Shown piece after piece: positions 20,510 through 30,300 of a DNA stretch of 64,000 bases. The position numbers and the translations under genes are program-made. The DNA lies in the NCBI GenBank assembly GCA_015501595.1, contig JADNRX010000006.1, positions 310,001 through 374,000 on the forward strand, in the 5' to 3' direction. Origin of the DNA: Hymenopellis radicata. Lineage: Eukaryota; Basidiomycota; Agaricomycetes; Agaricales; Physalacriaceae. Every line of letters begins with the position of its first letter. Positions within the stretch are counted from its first letter, which is position 1. Under the pieces are notes generated by a model. The model had not been told where the DNA came from. It worked only from the letters and a program-made list of their open reading frames with translations, and searched no databases.

Positions 20510-22071
20510 CTTATGGGACAAAAATAAATCCCGCTTTCGAACGGTCATTTTCGTTTTCGATTCTCGGTTTCGGAGTTTGTTCGGCAGATTTCGGCAGTGA
20601 TCACAGGGAAAACTCAGTTTCGACGCGACTTATTCTCAGTTTCGTGTATTCACGTCCGGTATCGACTGGCTCTTACATTTTCATTCTCCTGAAACGGGTA
20701 GAAGACCTCTTAATCAGCAGGCGGGGCTGTGACATGAGCGCCTTCGTGACCCACTGCTGTCACACAGGCTCGTTTCTTACTCTTTGACGCAACTTGCCAT
20801 GTACTCCTCCTGTTCTCTCGTGCGGTACTCAACAGATAGGATAACTCAGATTTATCATCAAGATCCTCTACGTCTATACTTATTCTCAGAAGGACATCGA
20901 AGCGCAGCAGGAGCACACTTGCACCGAGGAGTAAATTGCTTCAGGTCGTGGGTGTATTATCACTCGGAGCATATCTTGAGCGATGCGCTCCATTGTCATC
21001 AAAGCGCTCGGTGCCTCTAGCGCCCCGCCATCCCTCTCGTCGCAGAACTCACCTCTTTTTGCGAGGAGAGTGAGACTGTGAGACGTGCGGCATACTTACG
21101 ACGGAGCCGCGCACGTCTATCTCGTCGATGGTGAGAACCTTAAGAACCTTCTCAACGGTTGCAATATCTTCCTTCTTTGCCTTGTCTGCAAGACTGTTGC
21201 TGCCCAAGCTGCGACTGCTTTTCTTGGCAATGTTGAGGGACTCTCGACCCACTCAATGTCCTTGAGCTGCAGTCTTGTATGGATGACGCTTATATCACGG
21301 GTGGGGTCCACGTCGCCCTCTACATGTGTGACTTCCGCATCCTAAAAAATGCGAACAACTGAGAAGATACCGTCGACAGTGCGGACATGGGACAAGAATG
21401 CCGTTTCCCAGACCACCATTGGTGGACGTGCGCGCTGTGAGGCCAGCAAACTCTATGCAGGTGAGGAAGGCAGGGATTCTGGAGGTGGGTTTGTATGTTT
21501 CACGGTGGAGCCAATTAAAGTGTTCATCTGCCACGCTGATACTTCCTAGAAAGTTCATTGAAGGACTTGAAAGGAGGCGACTAAGGATACTTACATGACA
21601 GATGTCTTATGAAAGGGTTTATCAAATAAACTCCATTTTCAGGACCTGATTCCTCGACGACGATCAAGCCGCCGACCGCCACATTACTGGCGACATAAGT
21701 AGACCCGTTCAAGTCACGTTGTGCGTCTGTAGCCGACAAGCACTCGGCAGAGGATGATGAGGCAAGAACTTACAGACCTGTCAGTTAGATGTTTTCATAA
21801 TTGTTATACTTGTGCTAGACACAAGTGCACAATGAGAAGAAAGACGGAGTCAAGGTAGCTGGGCGGTCACATCTGAATTAGGCAAGCGTCGGCTAGCGCG
21901 CACCTAACCCTAGGTCATGTGAGCGGCTACGAGTCGGCCCGATCACTCCGAAAACGAAACTCAAACTACGGTTGACGTCATTTCGAAAGTCAAACTTGAG
22001 AATTTGCTCCTCGTAAGTGAATGTTCCATATGATAGTCTGGCTATATTTTTGTCCAACAAGGACACCAAAA
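20510..22071. mobile_element. 1.56-kb inverted-repeat element carrying a captured OLA1-like gene fragment
   Basis: The left end reads TATGGGTGTCCTTATGGGAC followed by AAAAATA. The complement of the right end reads TTTTGGTGTCCTTGTTGGAC followed by AAAAATA. This gives an imperfect ~24-bp terminal inverted repeat (GGTGTCCTTnnnGGACAAAAATA). CTGGAT flanks both sides (20504-20509 and 22072-22077) and is a candidate 6-bp target duplication. The insertion sits between conserved recombinase segments. No transposase is seen. The interior holds a decayed fragment of an OLA1/YchF GTPase gene on the minus strand, so this resembles the 'Pack-type' non-autonomous DNA transposons that carry host gene pieces. 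Confidence 0.72.
21049..21560 (-). pseudogene. OLA1: Fragment of an OLA1/YchF-type Obg-like ATPase gene
   Basis: On the minus strand, pieces in family order read SVADEHFNWLHRETYKPTSR, then IPAFLTCIEFAGLTA, FLSHVRTVDGIFSVVR, DAEVTHVEGDVDPTRD, VIHTRLQLKDIEWVES, LGSNSLADKAKKEDIATVEK and VLKVLTIDEIDVRG. These correspond to the middle of the OLA1 GTPase domain (the switch region, then the DP-RD-x-I-x-EL-LKD-E block and start of the coiled coil). The P-loop N-terminus and the TGS C-terminus are absent. Frames shift between pieces and a stop interrupts one join near 21345. It is a captured, non-functional fragment inside the inverted-repeat element; a functional OLA1 gene should exist elsewhere. Confidence 0.8.
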
Positions 22072-22814
22072 CTGGATCCTATCTATCTATCAAATCCGGC
22101 TTGGATGCAGCCGTATGGGCAGTTGCCACGTTAACCTGGTGCAGTTGTTCCCGTCTTGGTGAATTCCTCCTATCCGCTGGTAAACAGTTTGATCCCAAGT
22201 TCCATATACATGCAGCTTGTCCACGACACTTCGGCATCTCTTCCAACGGTCATCGCTGGCTTAATCTTTTCGTGCCGTTCACGAAGACTCGCCGGTATAA
22301 AGGAGACTGGATTTCCGTGACAGCCTCAAACGACGAAATCAACGCGGTGTCTGCGTTAGAGAACCATCTCTCTATCAATACCCCAGTCCCTGATTCTCCC
22401 CTCTTCTGGTACAAGGACAGCGACGGCCGCCGGATGCGTCTCGATAAGGACATATTCATGACTCGCTGTAATGGCATATGGGCTCTGGAGGAACTTGAGG
22501 CCGCCTTGGGCCATAGCTTCCGCATTGGAGGAACCACTCATCTTCTGCTGTTGGGAGTGGAACCGTGGATCGTGATGAAACAAGGCCGTTGGTCGTCGAA
22601 AGCCTTTTTATTGTATTGGCGGAAAGTTGAAGAAATTCTTCCTCTTTTCATTGGTGATTCTATGGACAAAATGTCTTCTATTAAGGCTTCTTTAGCTCGT
22701 TTATCTGTATTCTGACTGGTAACTCATACTTATATCGAACATGTTCCAGCCGATGTTTGTTGGGGAGGCGGTTTCCTGCAGGTCCTCCGCCTGTCTCCTT
22801 CGGAGTTGTTTGGG

Positions 22815-22900
22815 GAAGGCTTTCGGACCTTCGGAATCTCACTCGCGAGAAACCGTCTCTCACTCCCACTTGTGATTTATATATCGGGAAGCTTAGCCAG
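22815..22900 (+). repeat. Ngaro-2 repeat B1
   Basis: This 86-bp repeat begins GAAGGCTTTCGGACCTTCGG and ends AAGCTTAGCCAG. It contains the palindrome-like CTTTCGGACCTTCGGAATC. Confidence 0.88.
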
Positions 22901-22901
22901 C

Positions 22902-23036
22902 TGGACGTTGAGCTCTGCGTGAGCTTGCGATCGCAGAGGTCATAAGGTGCTGACTAAGCGAACGATTTGCACTCGCGTTTGCGATTTCTTCTTCTCTATC
23001 GTTCGCAGTCAGCACCACAAGAAAGAATTCTTCTCA
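22902..23036 (+). repeat. Ngaro-2 repeat A2
   Basis: This is the second copy of the 135-bp A repeat, joined directly to B1. Confidence 0.9.
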
Positions 23037-23068
23037 CCCTCCCTCCTCACCCTTCGAGTCTTGATTCT

Positions 23069-23159
23069 GAAGGCTTTCGGACCTTCGGAATCTCACTCGC
23101 GAGAAACCGTCTCTCACTCCCACTTGTGATTTATATATCGGGCTTAGAAGCTTAGCCAG
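23069..23159 (+). repeat. Ngaro-2 repeat B2 (3' end)
   Basis: This is the second B copy with an extra CTTAG before AAGCTTAGCCAG. It ends the element, and unique host sequence (CACGTAGGTG...) follows. Confidence 0.88.
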
Positions 23160-23309
23160 CACGTAGGTGATCTTGGTCTCTTCGAGGATTTTCGAAGATG
23201 CGTCATACCGGCCCGCGATGCCGAGTGTCTCTGTCGGCAAAACAAGCACCACCAAACATCTGGACTTGTTAGCAACCTTCACGTCCATTATTTTACTTGC
23301 ATCGAGAGC

Positions 23310-24252
23310 ATGGCTTCCTCCACCTACTTTGCCTTGTCCAGTAACCTGCGTAACCGTATCGATAACGCGTACATCACGATATGCAGGTCTCTTCCGGACT
23401 TTCAAGAGCCGCCCTTGAAGAAACGAAAACTCAACTCGCCTGGCTCAGGCGGAGGCGGGTTCATCATAGAAGATCTTGATGTGGCGGATGAAATAGACGT
23501 CTCGCAACTTCCCAATATTCCAATCTCACATGTTCCGACGGGTCTGCAGCTTCTCGACCTTGCGCCTGATGACGAACAAGTTCTCGCTGTGTTTCGGCAG
23601 GCAGCCTCTGGATGGGATGACACGGTGGAGATGGCTCATTCTGAGCAATCCCAGGTTGTCAGCTTTGATGACTGGAGAGCTGTATGTGGAATCCTCCTGG
23701 AACACCACGCCGAAGAGTATGCTGACAGCTCGGACGGGGAGGCGGGTGCCAATTCACGTGCCATGGACATTGGCGATTTTGAGCAACACAATTCTGATCG
23801 CGGAGGGGATGACTACGAGGTCGATGATGAGGATAACGCTTCAGATGATGATTATGTGGACGAGTCGGTTCCCCGGCAACGCCGCACGCGCGGGAAGAAG
23901 AAGATGGAGTCGGAAACCGACAGCGACTCAGATTCTGGGCGGGGAAGCCGATACGTTTGACGACGCGGCAGAAGGAGACATGTTTGGAGACCTTTGCGCT
24001 CTTCTTTGAGGACGCGACTCCAGAGGAATTGCTGTCGAAAAGGATTATGATAAGTGATGTCCAGCGCGTAGCCAAGCTTCTAAAGGAAAAGCTGAAAGCG
24101 GAAGAGGTTGGCAATTCTCCTTTGTGTTGTTCAGCTTCGTTCTTATTGTTGAGTAGATTGTGGAAATGCTAGAGATTTTCTCCACTTCGCCCGATAAGTC
24201 CTTGAACTTGGCTGACTTTGAGCAAATGATGATGGTCGCGAGACTGGTTTGA
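23310..24252 (+). CDS. Acidic nuclear-type protein with EF-hand-like C-terminus
   Basis: ATG at 23310 gives MASSTYFALSSNLRNRIDNA. A basic LKKRKL patch, a glycine run and a long acidic region (DYEVDDEDNASDDDYVDESV, SETDSDSDSG) follow. The conserved C-terminus (TTRQKETCLETFALFFEDAT, RIMISDVQRVAKLLKEKLKA, then across an intron IVEMLEIFSTSPDKSLNLAD) has the helix-loop-helix look of paired EF-hands, but the loops lack most acidic calcium ligands. The two halves are in different frames: at 23956-23958 (TTT) one extra T would join them. Because both sides are well conserved in style, I treat the break as a likely sequence error. The exact function is unknown. Confidence 0.55.
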
Positions 24253-24377
24253 TAAGAAGGGGGTGCTAATGAGCTATGACACCGCAAGTATTCAAAGTAT
24301 ATGTATACATCAATGGTACACAGGAATTACTATAAGTCTCGTACACTCCAAAGATACTCGAAAAATATAGGCCAACT

Positions 24378-25603
24378 TCACACCCATTCCTTTGGGAGGT
24401 CAACAACATAATAGGCCGGACAAGGTTGGTCTGCATCGCCGTCATCTTCAAACCGGAGCACATAAGTGGGTACAACGCCCTCCTAGGGAGTGTGTCAGTC
24501 GTTCTCTATTGAAAATACGCAAGATAGATACTTTGGTCTTCTCTCGATCAGGAGTAGTCATCACTTCGGCGCGATAGAAACAGCTGGTGTCTGGATACAG
24601 AGCCAGAACAGTTGAGCCCTTGGCATGTTCCGGATAAGAAGACAGACTCTCGGGAGCGCCTTCGGGTACGCCCGCCACCGGAAGTGGTATCATCGACGCT
24701 AGCGTTGTCACGTAGGTCCTATAGCCGGCGCTCAGTAACCGACATTAACGGATACCTACAACCAAAGTACTCACTCCGGATTATCATCGTCTGCATCACG
24801 GACTTCGTACCTAACGAAGTAAGTCTGTCAGTAAGATCACATGCCGAAGAACCAAGTTGCCATACTTGGTCTTGTCACCCAAGCAGCGGGTGACATTCGC
24901 GAGAATCCAGTCGCTCCCTTCGTTCTCATCTTTATCTGGTCTGATGGGAGTGTGGAAGGCAATTTGCCGTCCTGGCTTTAGAGGTAGCTGCCGGGAGAGG
25001 TTATCCTTACGTGGCCCACTTCCACGCACCACGGCACTGCCTAGAGGCGTCCCCGCAGCATTCCGTGGTGGTAGAGTTATTAAAACACTTGTCCGCGACG
25101 CAGTGGAAGGTTGTGTAGTATGCGCCACTGCGTGTGACGGAGAAGGCGCCCTAGGACGTTTATTCCGCTTGTCTAGTACTAAAGACGCTCAGTGCATAAG
25201 AAGATCGACGGTACTCATCCGATTTACCTGGTTCTGGGGCTTGTCGGAGGGCTATCAGAACTCCAAGTTTCTCCAAGGCCGCTTCGATCATTCTAGCACA
25301 CGATATTAGAGGAACGAATGTAAAGGGAATTAATTATTTTTACCTGACTTCTTTGAGAGAAGCCGTTTCGATATCTTGCAATCCAGATTTAAGCTTGTCA
25401 TGCGTTCCTTGGAATTCGGTCAGGCCCTCAGACGGCGCCATATCGTCGGAAGGCCAAACGGCGATGAGGCGGTTCACGCGATCAATAGTCTCTGCTGTAC
25501 CAGGGTTTGCAGTATAGGTTTTGGTAAATGCCAGGAGTTGTCCTCTAGCCTGACTCCAGACATTCATTTCTGAGTTTTTTTGGCGTTTGAGACGGGGCGG
25601 CAT
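24378..25603 (-). CDS. SGF29: SAGA-associated factor SGF29 (tandem Tudor reader)
   Basis: The protein starts MPPRLKRQKNSEMNVWSQAR and has a helical N-terminus (TAETIDRVNRLIAVWPSDD, KLKSGLQDIETASLKEV). Five introns follow. The C-terminal SGF29 tandem-Tudor domain is clear: PLKPGRQIAFHTPIRPDKDE, DWILANVTRCLGDKTK-YEVRDADDDNPE, TLASMIPLPVAG, GSTVLALYPDTSCFYRAEVM, then YVLRFEDDGDADQP and YYVVDLPKEWV at the end. The aromatic and acidic residues that bind methylated H3K4 in the family (the DDD/E cluster, Y-DT--FY-A, F-DD) are present. All splice joins keep frame. In SAGA, SGF29 recruits the Gcn5 acetyltransferase module to H3K4me2/3 nucleosomes. Confidence 0.92.
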
Positions 25604-26161
25604 TAAAGTGACGTGAACGAACCTTCACTTGCGGCGGGGCGTGTTTGGACGCCTCTTTTCCGATCCATGGCGTCGCTATGAGCAGAAAATGCAGAGCACA
25701 ATAGTCATCAAGCGTAGAGACGCGGCAAGTCGGTGACTTTTGATGAACAATTGCGTTACTACTGTAGTAGTTGAGGTTTGAGTTATAACCTCCGGTCCGA
25801 TCAGGTCAAATTTTGAAACTCCGCGGACCATAGTCAGAATGACGCATAGTTGGCGATTGCTCGAGCACCCTGATGTCGGATTGTGAATGATGGAAGTTGA
25901 GTGTATTGGGAGTCATCATATTTTCTGGTTGTTTATCAAGTGCGTCCACTGCTGTTCCGTTGAAAGGACCTACTGATCCAAATCTGAACAAGATGCGCCT
26001 TGCTGTGGCTAGTTGTGATGACTTTCAGCGCGTTTCATATGCATTACAGAACTATCAGCGTCTACTACGAGAGCCTAGCCGTACAGAAAGAAATATAACA
26101 TCTGAAGGTGATCCCAAGACTTATGTTACAGTGTAGTTGAGTTACAGATATCCATCAAATA
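25604..26161. other. Intergenic between SGF29 and translin
   Basis: Short frames occur on both strands, the longest about 79 codons at 25897-26136 (+), with no domain, repeat or splice pattern I recognise. It probably contains the SGF29 promoter and the translin 3' UTR. Confidence 0.4.
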
Positions 26162-27186
26162 CTACTCAGGGGAGATCAAGCCTGTTGACATAGACATTTC
26201 CACTGTGCTTTTGAGAGGGGGCGCTAAGCGCCTTAGAGAGACGTCATATACAACTATCTTGCGTAAGGATACGTTCCTAACGGCAATAAGAATGATGCCC
26301 ACCTTCTTCTATCTTTTTCATGTCATACTTGAGGCTGTCGAATCGTCGACGTAGCTGATCATTCTTCAGGTTTAACTGTAATGTGGTTTCGGCCTTGGAT
26401 GTTGTTCAAGATGCACCAGATCGGCCTACCATCGTGAATCCTGCGAAGATGTCCTTGACGAAGGCCGATATCTTCAACGGTTCTTGGAAATTACCCAAAG
26501 TTACCGCATTTACCGCTAGACGAGACTGTCGTACAGGAAGCATGAGTAATGGAGTACTGTTAGTTAGACTTTACCTACCAACTCGTTAACCAAGGTGATG
26601 AGACCGTGAAGATAGTCCTCAATAGACAACGTGAAGCGATCTTTCCATTCGTCCTTGACTAGAAGATGTATCAGCCGCCACAGAGACAATGTCCGGGTAC
26701 ACATACTTCCCAATTGAGCAGAAGTCGCTGGCAAGGACAGCAAAGTCCCCGTAGAGAGATATTCCAGGAAAGTCGCCACGAACACAGAGGTACGCAGCGA
26801 GTTGGTCCACATTTCCTTCCATCGCCAGAATTGGTTGGGAGGAACGAGATCAGCAAGCGCGGCATGAACGGCTTGGGTGCTCTCGAGAACAGGCTTCACA
26901 GATGTGATCAGATTTGGTACTGCGGTGGCAGTATCGGTAAGTAATCGTATTGAACACGAGATCTCAACAGGTACCTGATGCAAATGGAATCGAATGTATT
27001 CTGTTCAACAACCCAACCATTGTGCGCGCTTTCTTATCCAACTCTTGGACTTGCTCGCGGATTTTCTTGAAGATCAGTCTGTCAGAGGCAGTAACACGGA
27101 TTAAGAGGGGGGGGTTTAGGTACCTCTCGAAGCTGGGATTCGTTGTCCAACAGAGCATTGAGGTTGTCGATGTCGGCAGAGTCCAT
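26162..27186 (-). CDS. TSN: Translin
   Basis: The start MDSADIDNLNALLDNESQLR is followed, over six introns, by KKIREQVQELDKKARTMVGL, VHAALADLVPPNQFWRWKEM, WTNSLRTSVFVATFLEYLST, GTLLSLPATSAQLG, VKDEWKDRFTLSIEDYLHGL, SRLAVNAVTLGNFQEPLKIS, FVKDIFAGFTMLNLKND and RRRFDSLKYDMKKIEEV, then VYDVSLRRL. This covers the translin fold from end to end, including the RNA-binding basic helix. A short extra tail follows the usual VSLR end. Translin forms an octameric single-stranded DNA/RNA-binding ring and, with TRAX, the C3PO endoribonuclease. It is divergent from SEN1, with about 175 bp between start codons. Confidence 0.93.
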
Positions 27187-27360
27187 GACTGTTTACCTCA
27201 GGTTTACCTGTGACGCGATGGTGATTGACAAAATGCAAGACTCACGTGGCCGGTAACCTAACGCGCGCAAACTAAAACGGCTTTGTGCTTTACACTTACA
27301 TGACTCCTTGACCAGGTTGCCGCCATTCCGGGTATTCCTAACGCTCTATTGGGATTCACA

Positions 27361-30300
27361 ATGTCTGCAACGAGCACCCATGGCGACGTGCAGAGAACCC
27401 TTGACCAATTGCGGGATAGCCCAGTGGGCAGTGACCTTTCGGAGGATACGCTGAAACAGATATACGACTATCTTATGAGCGTCTCAGATGGAAACGACAT
27501 TCACTGGTTCTGTGGGAAGGCGTCCACGACGACCGTAGCAGCGGCGACCTTTTCACTGCGATTACATGCCTACGAAAGCCCCAATGTCCTCATCTGGCGA
27601 GCCAAACTGTTGGAATGTCTGTCCCACTGCACAGAATGCGTCCATGCGTTGGAAAAGGCCAAAACCCTGTCTAGAAACACGTGTGTTCCTTCGCATTTCC
27701 TTCACGGTGATGCTTACCTTTGTCCAGCTACCTTGGCGCTTTCCATGAAGACACGAAAACCGACTTCAACAGAAGCTTTGAGCAATCTGAAGCTAATAGT
27801 GTCATTGATATTCTCGCTCGCGTTGGGCTTTCTCCGACCCAGACTTCGCCGTCCACCAAGTCATTATCTGATGTACCATCCGCCGTGGTATATCGTATGC
27901 TTGCCAACTTTGGTGTCTTTCAAGACGAGAGGATCCTTTCCATCATTGACAAGTATCCTCCTTCCGTGCCGGTCCACTGGCCTCTGGATATCTTGCCGGC
28001 GGGCATGCTCCTCCTTCTCCTGCATAGGAATCCGCTTGTCCGAGAGTGGGCCACTAAGCAAGCCGCGAAGTGCACCATAGTCCCGATCCCAAATGAGGCG
28101 TTTAATGGCCCATATTCCGAGGTCCTCAAAGTTATCGCCTTCATTTATTCCCCTCCTTCAACTACCACCATCCCGTCAATGGCTAACCTTTCCCATCTAC
28201 GGGCGTTCTTTGTCACTGAACCGATATTACTATGGTCTTCCTTCCTTCCCCTGCTGAAACTTATTCCCCCCGAATCTTTGGTCTCGGGCACTTTTCAACA
28301 TGTCGATATCCGCCGTGTACTTGTTGCACACCTGCATGACACAGGGCCTGGTCGGTGATCATCGCACATAGTCTCGCTTCTCCATTGACATTATTCATAG
28401 AGTTTTCCGAGATCATGAACTGTTTTATTCTTCTGATCAAACGCCTTGGTCGTCGCCTATGGCTAGCGGAGGGTCCCGAATATCCCCAGATCGTGTTCGA
28501 TTCGATCAAGGATAATCCGTCCTTCACGATCCACATTCATGAATCGGGCGGCGCCAGGCGACACATCGTGTGGTTCAGAGAATATCTTTCTTTGATTCCC
28601 GACCTCTCCATTCACTCTACAGTGTGTCTGAAGATGCTGAGTTTTCTGTGCGAGGAGCTTCAACACGAACGCTTCAGTGATTCTCGGCCAGCAACCTTAA
28701 GCTTTGCAGCATTTGTGAGCTTTGTAATTCACTTGTTATGACTGTGCTTACTCAAGTTTGAATAGTTGTTGAAGTCCGAAGAGAAGCACCCCGAACTCGT
28801 CTCACAGGCATTCCGAATCCATGGCAACGTTTTGACTGCTCTAGCTTTCTCTCAGGCATATTCCGATCCGCGATGGAATGACGCCCGAACTCAAACACGA
28901 GACTTGATAGTGGATATCCTGTTACACGACCTTAAAGCGCTCTCTGCAGGTATGACTACCCTATGTGAAGCCCTTGGTAATCGGAAACCGAGTTCCGCCG
29001 CACCCATTCACCTTAGGGAGCATGTTTGGAATGCTGTGTACGATTCATTGCAAGCTAGCGATAGTGATGGGATTCATGTCATTATTTCGGTCATGTCTCA
29101 AGCCTCCCACATCGATGACATCCATACTGCTGCCTTCACAAACATTCTCGGTACACCCGCCATGCAGCAATTATTCCAGTTGGTCAAAACGGGGATCCGA
29201 AGTGTCAGGAATGGTTTCCTTAACACCGTTTCCTTCCATTGTGAGAGGACCACTACTTCATCAGCTATATCCCTTCTACAGACACCGGGAATGACGAAGA
29301 ATGTCATGAAGTTGATGCTCTCGCCGGTGGACGACCTCCGAGGGGCCGCGCAGCTTATCGTTGGGCTGGCGTTCGATGTCGATATCCGCGCAGATTGCTT
29401 CCGAGCCTTACTCACGAACGACTCTGACGCCTCTTTCGAGGGCATGTTCGACTTCCTCTCTGTGTTCAACCGCTTCGCCAACTTCGTGCCTGAAGCGTGC
29501 AGCCTAGCCAAATCGCTTGTGCGCGGCTTCACGGATATCATCGAAGTATTGTGCCAGCATCCAAATGGTCTTCTCCTCCAACCATCTTTCCTTCGTTCCT
29601 CCGAGTCGTCAAGTCCGGCGCTGCAGCTTCCTAAGCTTTGGACATTGATGAGTCAGGCGATTGCCCTCATCTTCAAACGCACACCGGCATGGGCGAAGTT
29701 TTTCGAGCCCAATGTAATGATTACTTGGATGCGGGATGCGCTCATTTTTGGACAAGAGATGCTGTCCGAAGTACAGACGTTCAAGTCGGCTGCCGAACGC
29801 GTCTCCTCGCTTTCGTCGAGTGTGAAGGCGGAGACTGGTTCGAACATGCTGGAGGGCATGCAGCATGTGCTCACCGAGCTTGCTCGATGGCTTCGACTTA
29901 CCGATGAGGAGCTATTGCATCAGTCGTACTCTTTGTTGGAATCGCTCTTCAGTTACTTCCGAGAGAATGGCACGACTCCTCACAAGGACAGCATCGATCG
30001 CTTGAAGCGTTATCTGAAGGCTGCGAGAGAGGAAGATAGCATTTCAAGCGGGAAAAACACTCGCCTTAGTACGGCGAAGCTTACGCAGCTCGAGTTGTTG
30101 CTCGCATCCGTTCAGGAAGTGATAGTGATTCCTGACGATTCTGAGGGCGAGGACCTGGGTACAACCCCCATCGTCATTTCCGACGACGAGGAGGAAGAGG
30201 AAGTTAAGCCTATTCCGAGAAAGACACCCAAAGCGGATTCCAAACCAGCTCCACAGAAAGTCGTTCCGTCCAAATCCTCCAAACCGTCTACCTTGAACAA

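Larger units (their letters stand above)
19739..22715 (+). pseudogene. Ngaro-2 tyrosine recombinase, interrupted by an insertion
   Basis: A Ser/Arg-rich N-terminus leads to LLEKWRDVMLSSVTEGT. The frame breaks at the G run 20118-20120, where one extra G would give the expected TYGAGLIRFTQFCD. A short intron (about 20297-20349) precedes the core-binding part (RLPVTHKHMLALRKHLD). A 1.56-kb inverted-repeat element (20510-22071) then interrupts the gene. The catalytic domain resumes with GLDAAVWAVATLTWCSCSRL (first Arg in SRLGE), HSFRIGGTTHLLLLG (H-x-x-R), KQGRWSSKAF and the tyrosine in FLLYWRK. All catalytic residues are present, but the gene is split, so this copy cannot make the enzyme. Confidence 0.78.
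16563..23159 (+). mobile_element. Ngaro-2: second Ngaro-like retrotransposon with split direct repeats
   Basis: The order is A1 (16563-16697), gag, RT/RNase H, tyrosine recombinase, B1 (22815-22900), A2 (22902-23036), B2 (23069-23159). The layout is the same as Ngaro-1, including B1 directly joined to A2 and a gap of about 32 bp between A2 and B2, yet the repeat sequences are unrelated and the proteins only distantly similar. A1 and A2 (135 bp) differ at one visible base. B2 has a 5-bp insertion relative to B1. The element is about 5.0 kb after subtracting a 1.56-kb insertion in the recombinase gene. With that insertion and two frame breaks, this copy should be defective as assembled. Confidence 0.87.
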
